DNA from: Zeimonas sp032027205
GTDB taxonomy: Bacteria; Pseudomonadota; Gammaproteobacteria; Burkholderiales; Burkholderiaceae_E
NCBI GenBank assembly: GCA_032027205.1
Contig: JAVSMN010000001.1
Span: 3,351,418-3,415,417 of the forward strand
Length of the DNA: 64,000 bases
Direction: 5' to 3'
Shown here: positions 21,762 through 30,723 of the stretch, piece by piece
How positions within the stretch are numbered: position 1 is the stretch's first letter
Layout: each line of letters opens with the position of its first letter
Translations under genes and position numbers: made by a program
Notes under the pieces: generated by a model
What the model was told of the DNA's origin: nothing
Database searches by the model: none
Seen by the model: the letters and a program-made list of their open reading frames with translations, nothing else

Positions 21762-22568
21762 GTGAGGCGCCGACATCAATGGGGGTTGCTGGTCGCAGTC
21801 GCCGTCCTGGCACTGGCGGTTGTCTACCTGGAGTTGCAGAGGGGGCGGACCAGCTCGGCTCTGGAGCGCACTTTGCGCGATATCGGGTTCTACCCGATAA
21901 GGCCGCCTTCGAAGCTCGTCGGACCTGGTTCGATCTACCACGTCAGCAGGGACGGCAGGTTCTATACGACCGTCTGCGAGGCAGACGAAACACGAGTCAG
22001 CAAGGTAATCCGCGACTCCCCGAGCGAGGAGATGATTGCCAGGGAGCTGCAAAATACCAGGTACGCGCTGGATGGAAACCCGGCCAGCCTCATCAATGCG
22101 AAGCTGGAGAGCAACGTCGTCGAGTCGATCGCCTACTCGTTGAGCAACGTTGCAGTGCTCGAAATTCCCCTGGACAAGAACGAGGAGATATTTGTTCAGC
22201 TCACCGAGAACGAGGGGTGCCGGCGAGCGGTCGACCGATTGCTCGCGAATCGCGAATTCGTCTGCCAGGGGCAGGCGGTCCTGATCGCCTCGGTGGAGTA
22301 TCACCTCAACGCGAAATCCGGACGCTCCGCAGAGGGCGCGCTGGATCCGCAGAAAGCGTCGGTAGTGAAGGAGGTAATCGAGGCGTCCGTTGAAGGCAAC
22401 ATCGATCTCGAGCAGGGGCGTTTCGTTTCGGGCACTGGCCTGCACTACGGCGTCAAGGTGAATCCGACCTGCGTCGCGCGCCCGAGCGACCGCTATCCTC
22501 GCTATCTGCCACGCAATGCGCTTGACCGCTTTGTGAACTGGATCCGGCTCGACGTGCTCGGCGGATGA
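21762..22568 (+). CDS. Hypothetical protein with N-terminal membrane anchor
   Basis: A 268-residue protein from a GTG start. Residues 7-25 (WGLLVAVAVLALAVVYLEL) form one membrane helix after a short basic tail, so the rest is likely periplasmic. The body has three cysteines, an EVIEAS...LEQGRF region and no motif I recognise. Codon use is less GC-biased than in the neighbours (more A/T third positions), which hints at later acquisition. The preceding 38-residue cysteine-rich peptide gene is only 35 bases upstream, and the two may form a small operon. Function unknown. Confidence 0.65.
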   Translation: MRRRHQWGLLVAVAVLALAVVYLELQRGRTSSALERTLRDIGFYPIRPPSKLVGPGSIYHVSRDGRFYTTVCEADETRVSKVIRDSPSEEMIARELQNTRYALDGNPASLINAKLESNVVESIAYSLSNVAVLEIPLDKNEEIFVQLTENEGCRRAVDRLLANREFVCQGQAVLIASVEYHLNAKSGRSAEGALDPQKASVVKEVIEASVEGNIDLEQGRFVSGTGLHYGVKVNPTCVARPSDRYPRYLPRNALDRFVNWIRLDVLGG

Positions 22569-22640
22569 CGCGGGCGCGGGAGGCGGCCGCGTAATCCGGC
22601 GGAAGCGACGAGCGTGCGTAGTCGCCTACCGCGCCGTTGC

Positions 22641-23423
22641 CTACTGCGCTGTCCACCCCCCGTCGATCGACCACGCCGCGCCGCGCACCTGCTCGGCGGC
22701 TGGCGAGCAAAGGAATGCCGCCAACTCGCCGATCTGCTCGGGCGTGACGAACTCGCCCGATGGCTGCTTCTCCAGCAGCAGGCTGCGCCGCTCTTCCTCC
22801 ACCGGACGCCCGCTCGCTTCGGCGCGCGCGTCGATCTGCTTGGCCACCAGCGGGGTAAGGACCCAGCCGGGGCAGATCGCGTTGCAGGTGATGCCGGTGC
22901 CCGCGGTCTCGAGCGCGACGACCTTCGTGAGCCCGACCAGTCCGTGCTTGGCGGCGACGTACGCCGCCTTCTCCACCGATGCGACGAGCCCGTGCGCCGA
23001 GGCGATGTTGACGATGCGTCCCCAGTTGCGCTGCTTCATCGCCGGCAGCGCGATGCGCGTGGTGTGGAAGGCGGCCGAGAGGTTCAACGCGAGCACGGCG
23101 TCCCAGCGGTCGGCCGGAAAGCGCTCGACCGGCGCGACGAACTGGATGCCCGCGTTGTTCACGAGGATGTCGACGCCGCCGTGACGCGAATCGACGTGCG
23201 AGATCATCGCCTCGATCTCCTCGGGTTTCGACAGGTCGGCGCCTTCGTAATCGACGTCGACGCCGGCGTCCGCGGCAAGCTTGGAGCGCAATCGTTCTAT
23301 CTCCGCCGGGTCGCCGAAACCGTTGAGCACGATTCGCGCTCCCTTCGTGGCGAGCGAGCGTGCAATGCCCAATCCGATTCCGCTGGTCGATCCGGTGACG
23401 AGTGCGAGCTTGCCTTCGAGCAT
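22641..23423 (-). CDS. bdhA: 3-hydroxybutyrate dehydrogenase
   Basis: A 260-residue short-chain dehydrogenase that oxidises D-3-hydroxybutyrate to acetoacetate with NAD, the first step after polyhydroxybutyrate breakdown. The NAD fold has TGSTSGIGLGIA, NNAGIQFVAPVE is in the usual place, and the catalytic Ser-Tyr-Lys triad lies in IASAHGLVASVEKAAYVAAKHG. The substrate-loop sequence CPGWVLTPLVAKQI and the C terminus SIDGGWTAQ are those of bacterial BdhA. The ATG at 23423 gives the family start MLEGKLALVTG. It is divergent from the hydrolase gene. No other PHB gene is nearby. Confidence 0.93.
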   Translation of the reverse strand: MLEGKLALVTGSTSGIGLGIARSLATKGARIVLNGFGDPAEIERLRSKLAADAGVDVDYEGADLSKPEEIEAMISHVDSRHGGVDILVNNAGIQFVAPVERFPADRWDAVLALNLSAAFHTTRIALPAMKQRNWGRIVNIASAHGLVASVEKAAYVAAKHGLVGLTKVVALETAGTGITCNAICPGWVLTPLVAKQIDARAEASGRPVEEERRSLLLEKQPSGEFVTPEQIGELAAFLCSPAAEQVRGAAWSIDGGWTAQ

Positions 23424-23540
23424 GATGGGGTCCCTGTACAATCGTTCGACTAGTGTAGGGCCTGTCGCGGCGTCGATTCGAAGCGGCGCCGATGCGGGCA
23501 GTGCCTCACGATCCGCCTCTGTCTTCCGGAACGTCGCGCC

Positions 23541-24404
23541 ATGAACGAGCCGCAGTTGCGAACCGTCGGTTGCATCAGCGTGCGCGGGCTGCACAAGCTC
23601 GCGTACTGGGAATGGCCGTCGCAGGCTGGCCCGTCGGCGCCCACGGTCGTCTGCGTGCACGGTCTCACGCGCAACGGGCGCGACTTCGACGCGCTCGCCG
23701 ACCGTCTCTCGCGCAACTGGCGCGTGGTCTGTCCCGACATGATCGGTCGCGGCCGCTCCGATCGCGCGTCCGACCCGATGCTCTACGTGCTGCCGCAGTA
23801 CATCGCCGACTGCGTCACGCTGATCGCGCGACTCGACGTCGAGCGTCTCGCGTGGGTCGGCACTTCGATGGGCGGGCTGATGGGAATGATGCTCGCGGCG
23901 ATGCCGGGCAACCCGATCGATCGACTCGTGCTCAACGACATCGGTCCGGTGCTCGATGCGGCCGGCCGCGGTCGCATCGCCGAGTATGTCGGCGATGACC
24001 CGCAGTACGCCACGCGCGCGGCCGGCGTCGCCGATCTGCGCGAGCGCATGCGCAGCTTCGGGCCGCACACCGACGAGCAGTTCGAACTGCTCGTGCGTCA
24101 TTACCTCGTGCCGCGCGGTGACGCCTGGGGCTTCCACTATGACCCGGCGATCGCCGTGCCGTTCAAGAACATGCAGTTCGAGCCGCCCGATCTATGGCCG
24201 GCCTACGATGCCATTCGCGTCCCCACGCTGCTGTTGCGCGGCGCCGATTCCGACCTGCTCAGCGCGGCCACGGCCGCCGAGATGACGCGGCGCGGACCTC
24301 GCGCGCGCGAAGTCGTCGTTGCCGGCGTCGGCCACGCGCCGTCGATCATCGATCCGGCGCAGATCGACGCGGTCGAACGCTTTCTCGACGAAGGACGCGC
24401 ATGA
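23541..24404 (+). CDS. Alpha/beta hydrolase
   Basis: A 287-residue soluble hydrolase. The oxyanion motif is VCVHGLTRNGRDFD, the nucleophile elbow is WVGTSMGGLMG, the acid is probably the Asp of LRGADSDLL, and the His lies in VAGVGHAPSI. The layout resembles homoserine O-acetyltransferase-unrelated carboxylic ester hydrolases or dienelactone-type hydrolases that are common in Burkholderiales next to ridA or phaC genes. It overlaps ridA as ATGA, so the two products are made together; a shared role in clearing reactive metabolites is possible but is inference. Substrate unknown. Confidence 0.85.
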   Translation: MNEPQLRTVGCISVRGLHKLAYWEWPSQAGPSAPTVVCVHGLTRNGRDFDALADRLSRNWRVVCPDMIGRGRSDRASDPMLYVLPQYIADCVTLIARLDVERLAWVGTSMGGLMGMMLAAMPGNPIDRLVLNDIGPVLDAAGRGRIAEYVGDDPQYATRAAGVADLRERMRSFGPHTDEQFELLVRHYLVPRGDAWGFHYDPAIAVPFKNMQFEPPDLWPAYDAIRVPTLLLRGADSDLLSAATAAEMTRRGPRAREVVVAGVGHAPSIIDPAQIDAVERFLDEGRA

Positions 24405-24775
24405 CGGCGCAAGCGGGCGGTGCGATCGTGCGCCTGCAGGTTGGCCTGCGCATGTCGCAGGCAGTCTGTCATGGCGGACTCGCCTGGCTTGCCGGGCAGG
24501 TCGCGCAGGACGTCTCGCTCGATGTGTCCGGACAGGCGCGGCAGGTGCTCGACGCCATCGATCGGCTGCTCGCCGAGGCGGGCACCGACAAGACGCGAAT
24601 CCTGCAGGCGAACGTCTACCTGGCCGACATCTCCGACTTCGCCGCGATGAATGCGGTATGGGATGCCTGGGTGCCGCAGGGGCACACGCCGGCGCGCGCG
24701 ACGATCGAGGCGAAGCTCGCCGCGCCCGAGTATCGGGTCGAGATCCAGGTCGTCGCCGCGCTGTCCGGCAGCTGA
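24401..24775 (+). CDS. RidA family protein
   Basis: A 124-residue protein of the YjgF/YER057c/UK114 family. Members form trimers and hydrolyse reactive enamines and imines made by PLP enzymes. The key arginine is in ARATIEAKLAAPEYRVEI, in line with catalytic Arg of true RidA, but the usual glutamate and N-terminal KAP.AIGPYSQA motif are replaced here by LQVGLRMSQAVCHGG, so it belongs to an outlying Rid subfamily. The start overlaps the hydrolase stop (ATGA). It is convergent with the iron-binding protein gene across a long inverted repeat. Confidence 0.85.
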   Translation: MTAQAGGAIVRLQVGLRMSQAVCHGGLAWLAGQVAQDVSLDVSGQARQVLDAIDRLLAEAGTDKTRILQANVYLADISDFAAMNAVWDAWVPQGHTPARATIEAKLAAPEYRVEIQVVAALSGS

Positions 24776-24776
24776 G

Positions 24777-24830
24777 TAGAGCGCGCATCCGCCGCAGCTC
24801 GGCGGCGAATGCGCTCGCGCGTGCGCTCTA
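24777..24830. repeat. Inverted repeat between convergent genes
   Basis: TAGAGCGC (24777-24784) pairs with GCGCTCTA (24823-24830); inside, CCGCCG and CGGCGG form a second stem around AGCT. It could end transcription from both sides although it lacks a T-run. It includes the stop codon of the minus-strand gene. Confidence 0.5.
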
Positions 24831-25868
24831 GCGCCAGCCAACCCGGTCGATGATCCGCGTCGCCGTTACCTGCGCGCGGCCGATCGATGCGACCGGCAAC
24901 TTGTCGGCCTTGAACTCGCCGAGCGCCTCGAGCGCGGGGTTGGTCTCGTTCACCGAAGGCGCCACCGCCCATTCGTTGTTCGCGTCGACGAAGTGACGCT
25001 GCGCTTCGTCGCTGGCCAGGTACTCGAGGAAGCGCACCGCATCTGCGCGGTGAGGCGCATGTTTCGCCACGCCGGCGCCGGAGACGTTCACGTGCGTGCC
25101 ATAGCCCGACTGGTTCGGCCAGACGGCGCCGATCTTCGCGACCGTCTCGCGGTCCTCGGGCTTGTCCGAGCGCATCAGCCGCGCCAGGTAGTAGCTGTTC
25201 GTGAGCGCAACGCCGCATTCGCCGGAAGCCACCGCGCGAATCTGGTCGGTGTCGCCGCCGCGCGGCTTGCGCGCGAAGTTCGAGACGACCGCGGCTGCCC
25301 ATTCCTCGGCCTTCTGCTTGCCGTCGTGCTCGGACACCGCGCCGATCAGCGACAGCATGTATGGGTGCGCACCCGAGCGCGTGCAGACCTTGCCTTTCAG
25401 TTCGGGCCGCGCGAGGTCTTCGTAGTTCTGCACGAGTGCCGGATTCACGTTCGCCTTGTTGAAGACGATCATCCGCGCGCGCATCGAGAAGCCGAACCAT
25501 TCGCTGCCTGCGCCGTCGTCCTTGCCGCGCAGGTTCTCCGGAATGCGCTTCTCCAGCGTGGCCGATTTCACCGGCTGGAAGAGGCCCTCGACCTGCGCCT
25601 TCCACAGCCGAGCGGCATCGGCCAGCAGCACGACGTCGGCCGGGCTGTTGGCGCCCTCGTTGCGCAGTCGTTCGAGCAGCGCTTCATCGCCGGCTTCGAT
25701 GCGCTGGATGCGCACGCCGGTCTGTTTCGTGAATGCGTCGTACAACTGCTGGTCGCTCGCGTAGTGGCGGGCGGAGTACAGGTTCAGCACTTTTTCCTGG
25801 GCGGGCGCCGACACGGCAACGGCGAGCAGCGCGCCGGCGGTGAGCGCGGACAGGCGGGTTCGATTCAT
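24828..25868 (-). CDS. Fe(III) ABC transporter substrate-binding protein
   Basis: A 346-residue periplasmic protein of the FbpA/FutA/AfuA type. The first 23 residues are a signal peptide (LSALTAGALLAVAVSAPAQ). The mature start VLNLYSARHYASDQQLYDAF and the double tyrosine of ALTNSYYLARL, which binds iron in this family, are both present. It would hand Fe(III) to an inner-membrane ABC importer, but no permease or ATPase is in the window, so the partner must lie elsewhere. Start ATG 25868 has a weak ribosome site. Iron as ligand is well supported by the tyrosine pair. Confidence 0.88.
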   Translation of the reverse strand: MNRTRLSALTAGALLAVAVSAPAQEKVLNLYSARHYASDQQLYDAFTKQTGVRIQRIEAGDEALLERLRNEGANSPADVVLLADAARLWKAQVEGLFQPVKSATLEKRIPENLRGKDDGAGSEWFGFSMRARMIVFNKANVNPALVQNYEDLARPELKGKVCTRSGAHPYMLSLIGAVSEHDGKQKAEEWAAAVVSNFARKPRGGDTDQIRAVASGECGVALTNSYYLARLMRSDKPEDRETVAKIGAVWPNQSGYGTHVNVSGAGVAKHAPHRADAVRFLEYLASDEAQRHFVDANNEWAVAPSVNETNPALEALGEFKADKLPVASIGRAQVTATRIIDRVGWR

Positions 25869-25930
25869 GCGGAGGAACTTCCGGATCGGTTGCTTTGGGT
25901 GCGCCACAAGGAAAGGGCGCAGGCGCAACA

Positions 25931-26566
25931 CTAATCTAAACGAGAAGGATTCGCAATGAGCGGGCGAGTGAATGCGCGTTCGACCCGCGTACGTACCGAC
26001 GAGGCGCCAGCGGGGAACTCGCCCGATGCATGTGCAGGAAGCAGTTCGGCGAGCTGCGGCTGCGCCTCGGGCATCACCCGTCGCGCGCCGTTGAAGCGCC
26101 GGGCCCAGTAACGCGACCCGATCGATTCGATGCGCACGCGTCCGCCGGACGACGGCGCGTGCACGAAGCGGTTCTCGCCGATGTAGATGCCCACGTGCGA
26201 GAACGCGCGTCGCAGTGTGTGGAAGAAGACGAGATCGCCGGGCTGCAGCGAATCGAGCGAAACCGGCGTTCCCGTACGGCTCATCTCCTCGGAGCGCCGC
26301 GGCAGCGCGAAGCCGAGCGCTTCGTCGAAAACGTGCTGCACGAGGCCGCTGCAATCCAGGCCGGTAGCGGGCGAAGTGCCGCCGAAGCGATAGCGAACAC
26401 CGATCAGCGACAGCGAACGCTCCACCAGCTGCTGGCCCGGACTCGGCGCGTCGGTCATGCTTTCGTCGGCCGGCTGCGCGGCGCTTGCGGGGGAGGCGGC
26501 GTCGACGCCCGCCACGGCGAGCGCGGCGAGAATGAGCGCGACGACGACGGGGCGGCTCCTCGGCAT
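25931..26566 (-). CDS. NlpC/P60 cell-wall peptidase
   Basis: A 211-residue exported endopeptidase that cuts peptide stems of peptidoglycan. A signal peptide occupies about residues 1-30 (VVVALILAALAVAGVDAASPASA). The catalytic Cys is in TGLDCSGLVQHVF, the His in FSHVGIYIGE and the third polar residue in FVHAPSSGG, so the site is complete. Length and layout match the short single-domain NlpC/P60 proteins of betaproteobacteria. It is divergent from the propionyl-CoA synthetase gene with 90 bases between. Confidence 0.92.
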   Translation of the reverse strand: MPRSRPVVVALILAALAVAGVDAASPASAAQPADESMTDAPSPGQQLVERSLSLIGVRYRFGGTSPATGLDCSGLVQHVFDEALGFALPRRSEEMSRTGTPVSLDSLQPGDLVFFHTLRRAFSHVGIYIGENRFVHAPSSGGRVRIESIGSRYWARRFNGARRVMPEAQPQLAELLPAHASGEFPAGASSVRTRVERAFTRPLIANPSRLD

Positions 26567-26656
26567 GCGCGGCAGGGTAGAGAAGAGCCCCGGCGCTGTC
26601 AAAGCCGACGATCGGATCGGCCGAAGTAGAATGGCCCGGACACGAGGAGGCACTTC

Positions 26657-28570
26657 ATGCTTGCACACGGGGCAACACCGTCGCTGAAGGAGGTTCACGA
26701 GCGGTCGATCCGCGACCGCGAATCGTTCTGGGCCGAGCAGGCGCAGTTGATCGACTGGAAGGAGCCCTTCGGGCAGGTGCTCGACTATTCGCGCCCGCCG
26801 TTCACGCGCTGGTTCGTCGGCGGGCGCACGAACCTGTGTCACAACGCGGTCGATCGCCACCTCGCCACGCGCGCCGACCAGCCGGCGCTGATCTACGAGT
26901 CGACCGAGGTCGACGTCTCGCACAGCTACACCTTCGCCGAGCTGCACCGCGAGGTCGTGCGCATGGCGGCGGTGATGCGTTCGCTGGGCGTGGGCCGCGG
27001 CGATCGTGTGATCCTTTACATGCCGATGATTCCCGAGGCGGTGTTCGCAATGCTCGCCTGCGCGCGCATCGGCGCGATCCACTCGGTGGTCTTCGGCGGA
27101 TTCGCCTCGCACAGCCTCGCCAGCCGCATCGACGATGCCGAGCCGGTGCTCGTCGTCAGTGCCGATGCGGGTTCGCGCGCCGGCAAGGTCATCGAGTACA
27201 AGCCGCTGCTCGATGCGGCGCTGAAGCTCGCCGGTCGCGTGCCCGACAAGGTGCTGATCGTCGACCGCGGACTCGCGCCCTTCGAGCGCGTGCCGGGGCG
27301 TGACGAGGACTACGCGACGCTGCGCGACCGGCACCTCGACGAAGACGTGCCGATCGAGTGGCTCGAGTCGAACGAGGTCAGCTATACGCTGTACACGTCG
27401 GGCACCACCGGAACGCCGAAGGGCGTGCAGCGCGACGTCGGCGGCCATGCCGTCGCGCTTGCCGCGTCGATGAAGTACATCTTCTGCGGCAACCCCGGCG
27501 AAACGTACTTCTCCACCAGCGACATCGGCTGGGTGGTCGGACATTCGTACATCGTCTACGGCCCGCTGATCGCAGGCATGGCGACGATCCTCTACGAGGG
27601 AACGCCGCTGCGCCCCGACCCCGGCATCCTGTGGCGCCTCGTCGAGAAGCACCGCGTGAGTGTGATGTTCTCGGCGCCGACGGCGATCCGCGTGCTGAAA
27701 AAGCAGGATCCGTCGTGGCTCACGAAATACGACCTGTCGTCGCTGCGTGCGCTGTTCCTCGCCGGCGAGCCGCTCGACGAACCGACGGCGCGCTGGATCG
27801 CCGAGGCGATCGGCAAGCCGATCATCGACAACTACTGGCAGACCGAGACCGGCTGGCCGATTCTCAGCGTCGCGTACGGCATCGAGAAAACCGAGCCGCG
27901 CCTCGGCTCCCCGGGCATGGCGATGTACGGCTACGACCTGCGCCTGCTCGACGAGCGCACCGGCGAAGAGGTCGGCAACAACGAGAAGGGCGTGGTCGCC
28001 GTGATCCCGCCGCTGCCGCCCGGCTGCATGCAGACCGTCTGGCGCAACGACGACCGCTTCGTGCAGACCTATTTCTCGACGGTGCCCGGCCGGCTCGCTT
28101 ACTCCACCTTCGATTGGGGCATCCGCGACGACGACGGGTACTACTTCATTCTCGGACGCACCGACGACGTCATCAACGTCGCCGGCCATCGCCTGGGCAC
28201 GCGCGAGATCGAGGAGACGCTGTCGAGCCACCCGGCGGTCGCCGAGTGCGCGGTGGTCGGCGTAGCCGATTCGCTCAAAGGGCAGGTCGCCACCGGATTC
28301 GTCGTGCTGAAGGATCCGTCGAAGGTGGCCGACGCCAACGCGCGCCTGGCGCTCGAAGGCGAGCTGATGGCTACCGTCGACAAGCGGCTCGGCGCCATCG
28401 CGCGGCCCAACCGCGTGCATTTCGTGACGATGCTGCCGAAGACGCGCTCGGGCAAGGTGCTGCGGCGCTCGATCCAGGCGTTGTGCGAACGTCGCGACCC
28501 GGGCGACCTGACCACCATCGAGGATCCGGGCGCGCTCGACCAGGTGCGACACGCGGTGGGCGCTGCCTGA
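26657..28570 (+). CDS. prpE: Propionyl-CoA synthetase
   Basis: A 637-residue acyl-CoA synthetase of the ANL superfamily that activates propionate, and more weakly acetate, through an acyl-adenylate. The P-loop-like motif is YTLYTSGTTGTPKGVQRD, the adenylate-binding motif is NYWQTETGWP, and the reversible-acetylation lysine is in LPKTRSGKVLRR. The wording of these motifs (QRDVGGHAVAL, SDIGWVVGHSYIVYGPL) is that of PrpE rather than Acs, and a separate acs lies at 32410. No prpBC genes are next to it. The ATG at 26657 follows a GAGGAGG ribosome site. Confidence 0.9.
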   Translation: MLAHGATPSLKEVHERSIRDRESFWAEQAQLIDWKEPFGQVLDYSRPPFTRWFVGGRTNLCHNAVDRHLATRADQPALIYESTEVDVSHSYTFAELHREVVRMAAVMRSLGVGRGDRVILYMPMIPEAVFAMLACARIGAIHSVVFGGFASHSLASRIDDAEPVLVVSADAGSRAGKVIEYKPLLDAALKLAGRVPDKVLIVDRGLAPFERVPGRDEDYATLRDRHLDEDVPIEWLESNEVSYTLYTSGTTGTPKGVQRDVGGHAVALAASMKYIFCGNPGETYFSTSDIGWVVGHSYIVYGPLIAGMATILYEGTPLRPDPGILWRLVEKHRVSVMFSAPTAIRVLKKQDPSWLTKYDLSSLRALFLAGEPLDEPTARWIAEAIGKPIIDNYWQTETGWPILSVAYGIEKTEPRLGSPGMAMYGYDLRLLDERTGEEVGNNEKGVVAVIPPLPPGCMQTVWRNDDRFVQTYFSTVPGRLAYSTFDWGIRDDDGYYFILGRTDDVINVAGHRLGTREIEETLSSHPAVAECAVVGVADSLKGQVATGFVVLKDPSKVADANARLALEGELMATVDKRLGAIARPNRVHFVTMLPKTRSGKVLRRSIQALCERRDPGDLTTIEDPGALDQVRHAVGAA

Positions 28571-28585
28571 TCGCACTGCGCCCGA

Positions 28586-29443
28586 ATGCCGTATGCCGAG
28601 CTAGCGCTCGCCGCCCGGCGCGGCGTCGAGTTGCTGCTGCTGCCGCCCGCGGCCCCGCTGCTGCTGGTGGCGATCGGACTCGCGGTCTCGGTGCGCCGGC
28701 CTCGCGCCGGGCGCATCGTCGCGACGGTGGGGCTGGCGCTGGCGCTGGTGCTGTCGTCGCAGGTCGTCGGCCAGTGGCTGATCGGCGTGATCGAGCGAGG
28801 CGCAGGCGAGGCGCAGGGCGAGCGCGAATTGCGTGCGTTGCTCGCGCGGGCCGATCCACCGACCGCGATCGTCATTCTCGCCGGCGGCACGCGCTTGGAT
28901 CCGCGCGAGCGTCCCGATCCCGAGCGGCCCAATACGCGCACCACCGAGCGCGTGCTGTACGGAGCGTGGGTCGCGCGGGTCACGCGCCTTCCGGTGCTCG
29001 TCAGCGGCGGCAAGCCGTATCCGGAGCGCAGCGCCGAGGCGGTGCTGATGAAGCGCCTGCTCGAGCAGCGCCTCGCGACGCCGGTGCGTTGGGTCGAAGA
29101 TCGATCGCGCGACACCGAAGGCAACGCGCGCGAGTCGGCGAAGCTGCTGCTGCCTGCGCATCGGCGCATCCTGCTCGTCACCCACGCCTATCACATGCCG
29201 CGCGCGCTGCACGCATTCGAGCGCGCCGGCCTGAAGCCCGTGCCGGCGCCGCATGGCTTTCTCGGCACGGCGAGCCCCGACAGCCTGTTCGGATGGCTGC
29301 CGAGCGCATCGGGCGTCGAAACGAACTGGCTCGCCGCGCATGAGGGCATCGGCGGGCTGTGGTACCGATGGCGTGCCGAATGGAATGCTGCGGCGCCGGT
29401 GCTGACCGACGCCATCGACAAGGGGAGGGAATGGCTGCCGTGA
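28586..29443 (+). CDS. YdcF/ElyC-like DUF218 membrane protein
   Basis: A 285-residue protein with two N-terminal membrane helices (about residues 14-33 and 43-63) and a periplasmic DUF218 domain. The family signatures ILAGGTR, NTRTTERVLYGAW, LVSGGKPY, DRSRDTEGNARES and VTHAYHMPRAL are all present. The best-known relative, E. coli ElyC, protects peptidoglycan precursor supply, but the biochemical role of the domain is not settled. Its 3' end overlaps the next gene by 13 bases, so the two are probably translated together. Confidence 0.87.
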   Translation: MPYAELALAARRGVELLLLPPAAPLLLVAIGLAVSVRRPRAGRIVATVGLALALVLSSQVVGQWLIGVIERGAGEAQGERELRALLARADPPTAIVILAGGTRLDPRERPDPERPNTRTTERVLYGAWVARVTRLPVLVSGGKPYPERSAEAVLMKRLLEQRLATPVRWVEDRSRDTEGNARESAKLLLPAHRRILLVTHAYHMPRALHAFERAGLKPVPAPHGFLGTASPDSLFGWLPSASGVETNWLAAHEGIGGLWYRWRAEWNAAAPVLTDAIDKGREWLP

Positions 29444-29847
29444 AGACGAAACGAATGCTGGAAGCGGCCGACGCGCAAGCGATCGGCGAGGCGGCGCAGG
29501 TCGAAGCCCGGCAAAATGGCTGGGCGGTGTCGATCGCCGTCGTCGACGACGGCGGGCACCTGCTGTGGTTGCAGCGACTGGACGGCGCCGCGCCGATCTC
29601 GGCGCAGATCTGCCAGCACAAGGCGCGCACCGCCGCGCTCGGTCGGCGCGAATCTCGGCTTTACGAAGAGAGCATCAATGGCGGGCGCTTCGCGTTCCTG
29701 TCGGTGCCGCTCGAAGGAATGCTCGAGGGCGGCGTTCCGATCGTCGTCGACGGGCAGTGCGTCGGCGCAGTCGGCGTCTCGGGCGTGAAGTCGAGCGACG
29801 ACGTGCGCATCGCGCGCGCCGGCCTCGCGGCGATCGATTCGCGCTAG
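29431..29847 (+). CDS. GlcG/HbpS-like protein
   Basis: A 138-residue single-domain protein of the GlcG/HbpS/PduO-C family. The typical segments are AVSIAVVDDGGHLLWLQRLDGAAPIS, seen as AVVDDGGHLL and RLDGA, then SAQICQHKARTAA and VPIVVDGQCVGAVGVSG. Family members bind haem or cobalamin or act in glycolate-associated loci; the His of the haem-binding HbpS type cannot be placed with certainty here. The ATG at 29431 follows AGGGGAGGG and lies inside the end of the YdcF-like gene. Its stop overlaps the stop of coaX on the other strand in a CTAG tetranucleotide. Confidence 0.8.
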   Translation: MAAVKTKRMLEAADAQAIGEAAQVEARQNGWAVSIAVVDDGGHLLWLQRLDGAAPISAQICQHKARTAALGRRESRLYEESINGGRFAFLSVPLEGMLEGGVPIVVDGQCVGAVGVSGVKSSDDVRIARAGLAAIDSR

Positions 29848-30671
29848 CTTCGCTCGCCGCGCGCGTGCGGTTCGGCGCGCCCGGCGGCCTCCGGCGCGGC
29901 CGGTGGCGTCAGCGACGCCGCGATCTGGTATAGCCCCTCGAGCACCAGATGCTCGTGGTAGGTGAAATCGATCGTCAGTCGCGGGCCCAGCGTGCGCGCC
30001 GCGCCGCCCGAGAGGATGCAGCGCAGGTCGGGGTGATGGCGCTTGTGCAGGAAGAACAGCCGCTCGACGGCGCCGGCCTGCGCGTGCATGCACCCTGAGG
30101 CGATCGCATCGACGGTCTGGCGCGGATAGTCGATGTAGTCGCCATGTGCGTCGGGCAGCGTCGCCGTGTTCTGGTGCAGCGCGCGCACCATCAGTCCGAG
30201 CCCCGGCATGATTCCGCCGCCGAGGAAATTCCCGTCGGCAGTGAGCAGGTCCATCGTCGTCGCTGTGCCGCAGACAACGACGAGCGCCGCGCGCTCGCCG
30301 AGCAGCGCGCGCGCGCCGATCAGCGCCGCCCATCGGTCGCAGCCGAGCGCCGCCGGATTCAGGTAGCCGTTCTTCACGCCGCACTGCTCGGCGCGCGAGA
30401 CGATCCAGTGCGCTTCCGGCGCATCGGGCCATACCTCGAGCGCGCGCATCACCGGGTTGACGACCGCGGTGCCGGCGACGTTGGAGATGACGACGGCGTC
30501 GGGCAGTGGCTGGCGGCGCCACTCCTTCGTGACCATCGAGATCTCTTCGAGCAGCACGCGTCCCGAGGCGATCGTGCGCTCGTGTGCGAGCGAGCGCGCG
30601 CCGGGCGTTGCGCGCGAATACGTTCCCCATTTCAGGAACGTGTTGCCGATATCGATGAGCAGGTAGGCCAT
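29844..30671 (-). CDS. coaX: Type III pantothenate kinase
   Basis: Catalyses the first step of coenzyme A synthesis, phosphorylation of pantothenate. The 275-residue product starts MAYLLIDIGNTFLKWG, with the phosphate-1 DxGNT motif of the acetate/sugar-kinase fold, and has LGCDRWAALIGA (the GxDRW motif) and VVCGTATTMDLL. Fumarase lies 52 bases upstream on the same strand and the two may be cotranscribed. The C-terminal 15 residues are not conserved. No birA lies before it, unlike in many relatives. Confidence 0.94.
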   Translation of the reverse strand: MAYLLIDIGNTFLKWGTYSRATPGARSLAHERTIASGRVLLEEISMVTKEWRRQPLPDAVVISNVAGTAVVNPVMRALEVWPDAPEAHWIVSRAEQCGVKNGYLNPAALGCDRWAALIGARALLGERAALVVVCGTATTMDLLTADGNFLGGGIMPGLGLMVRALHQNTATLPDAHGDYIDYPRQTVDAIASGCMHAQAGAVERLFFLHKRHHPDLRCILSGGAARTLGPRLTIDFTYHEHLVLEGLYQIAASLTPPAAPEAAGRAEPHARGERS

Positions 30672-30723
30672 GGGGAGGGTCGCGCGTCGCGCGGCATGGT
30701 CGGGCCGGCGGGCCCGGCGCGGC

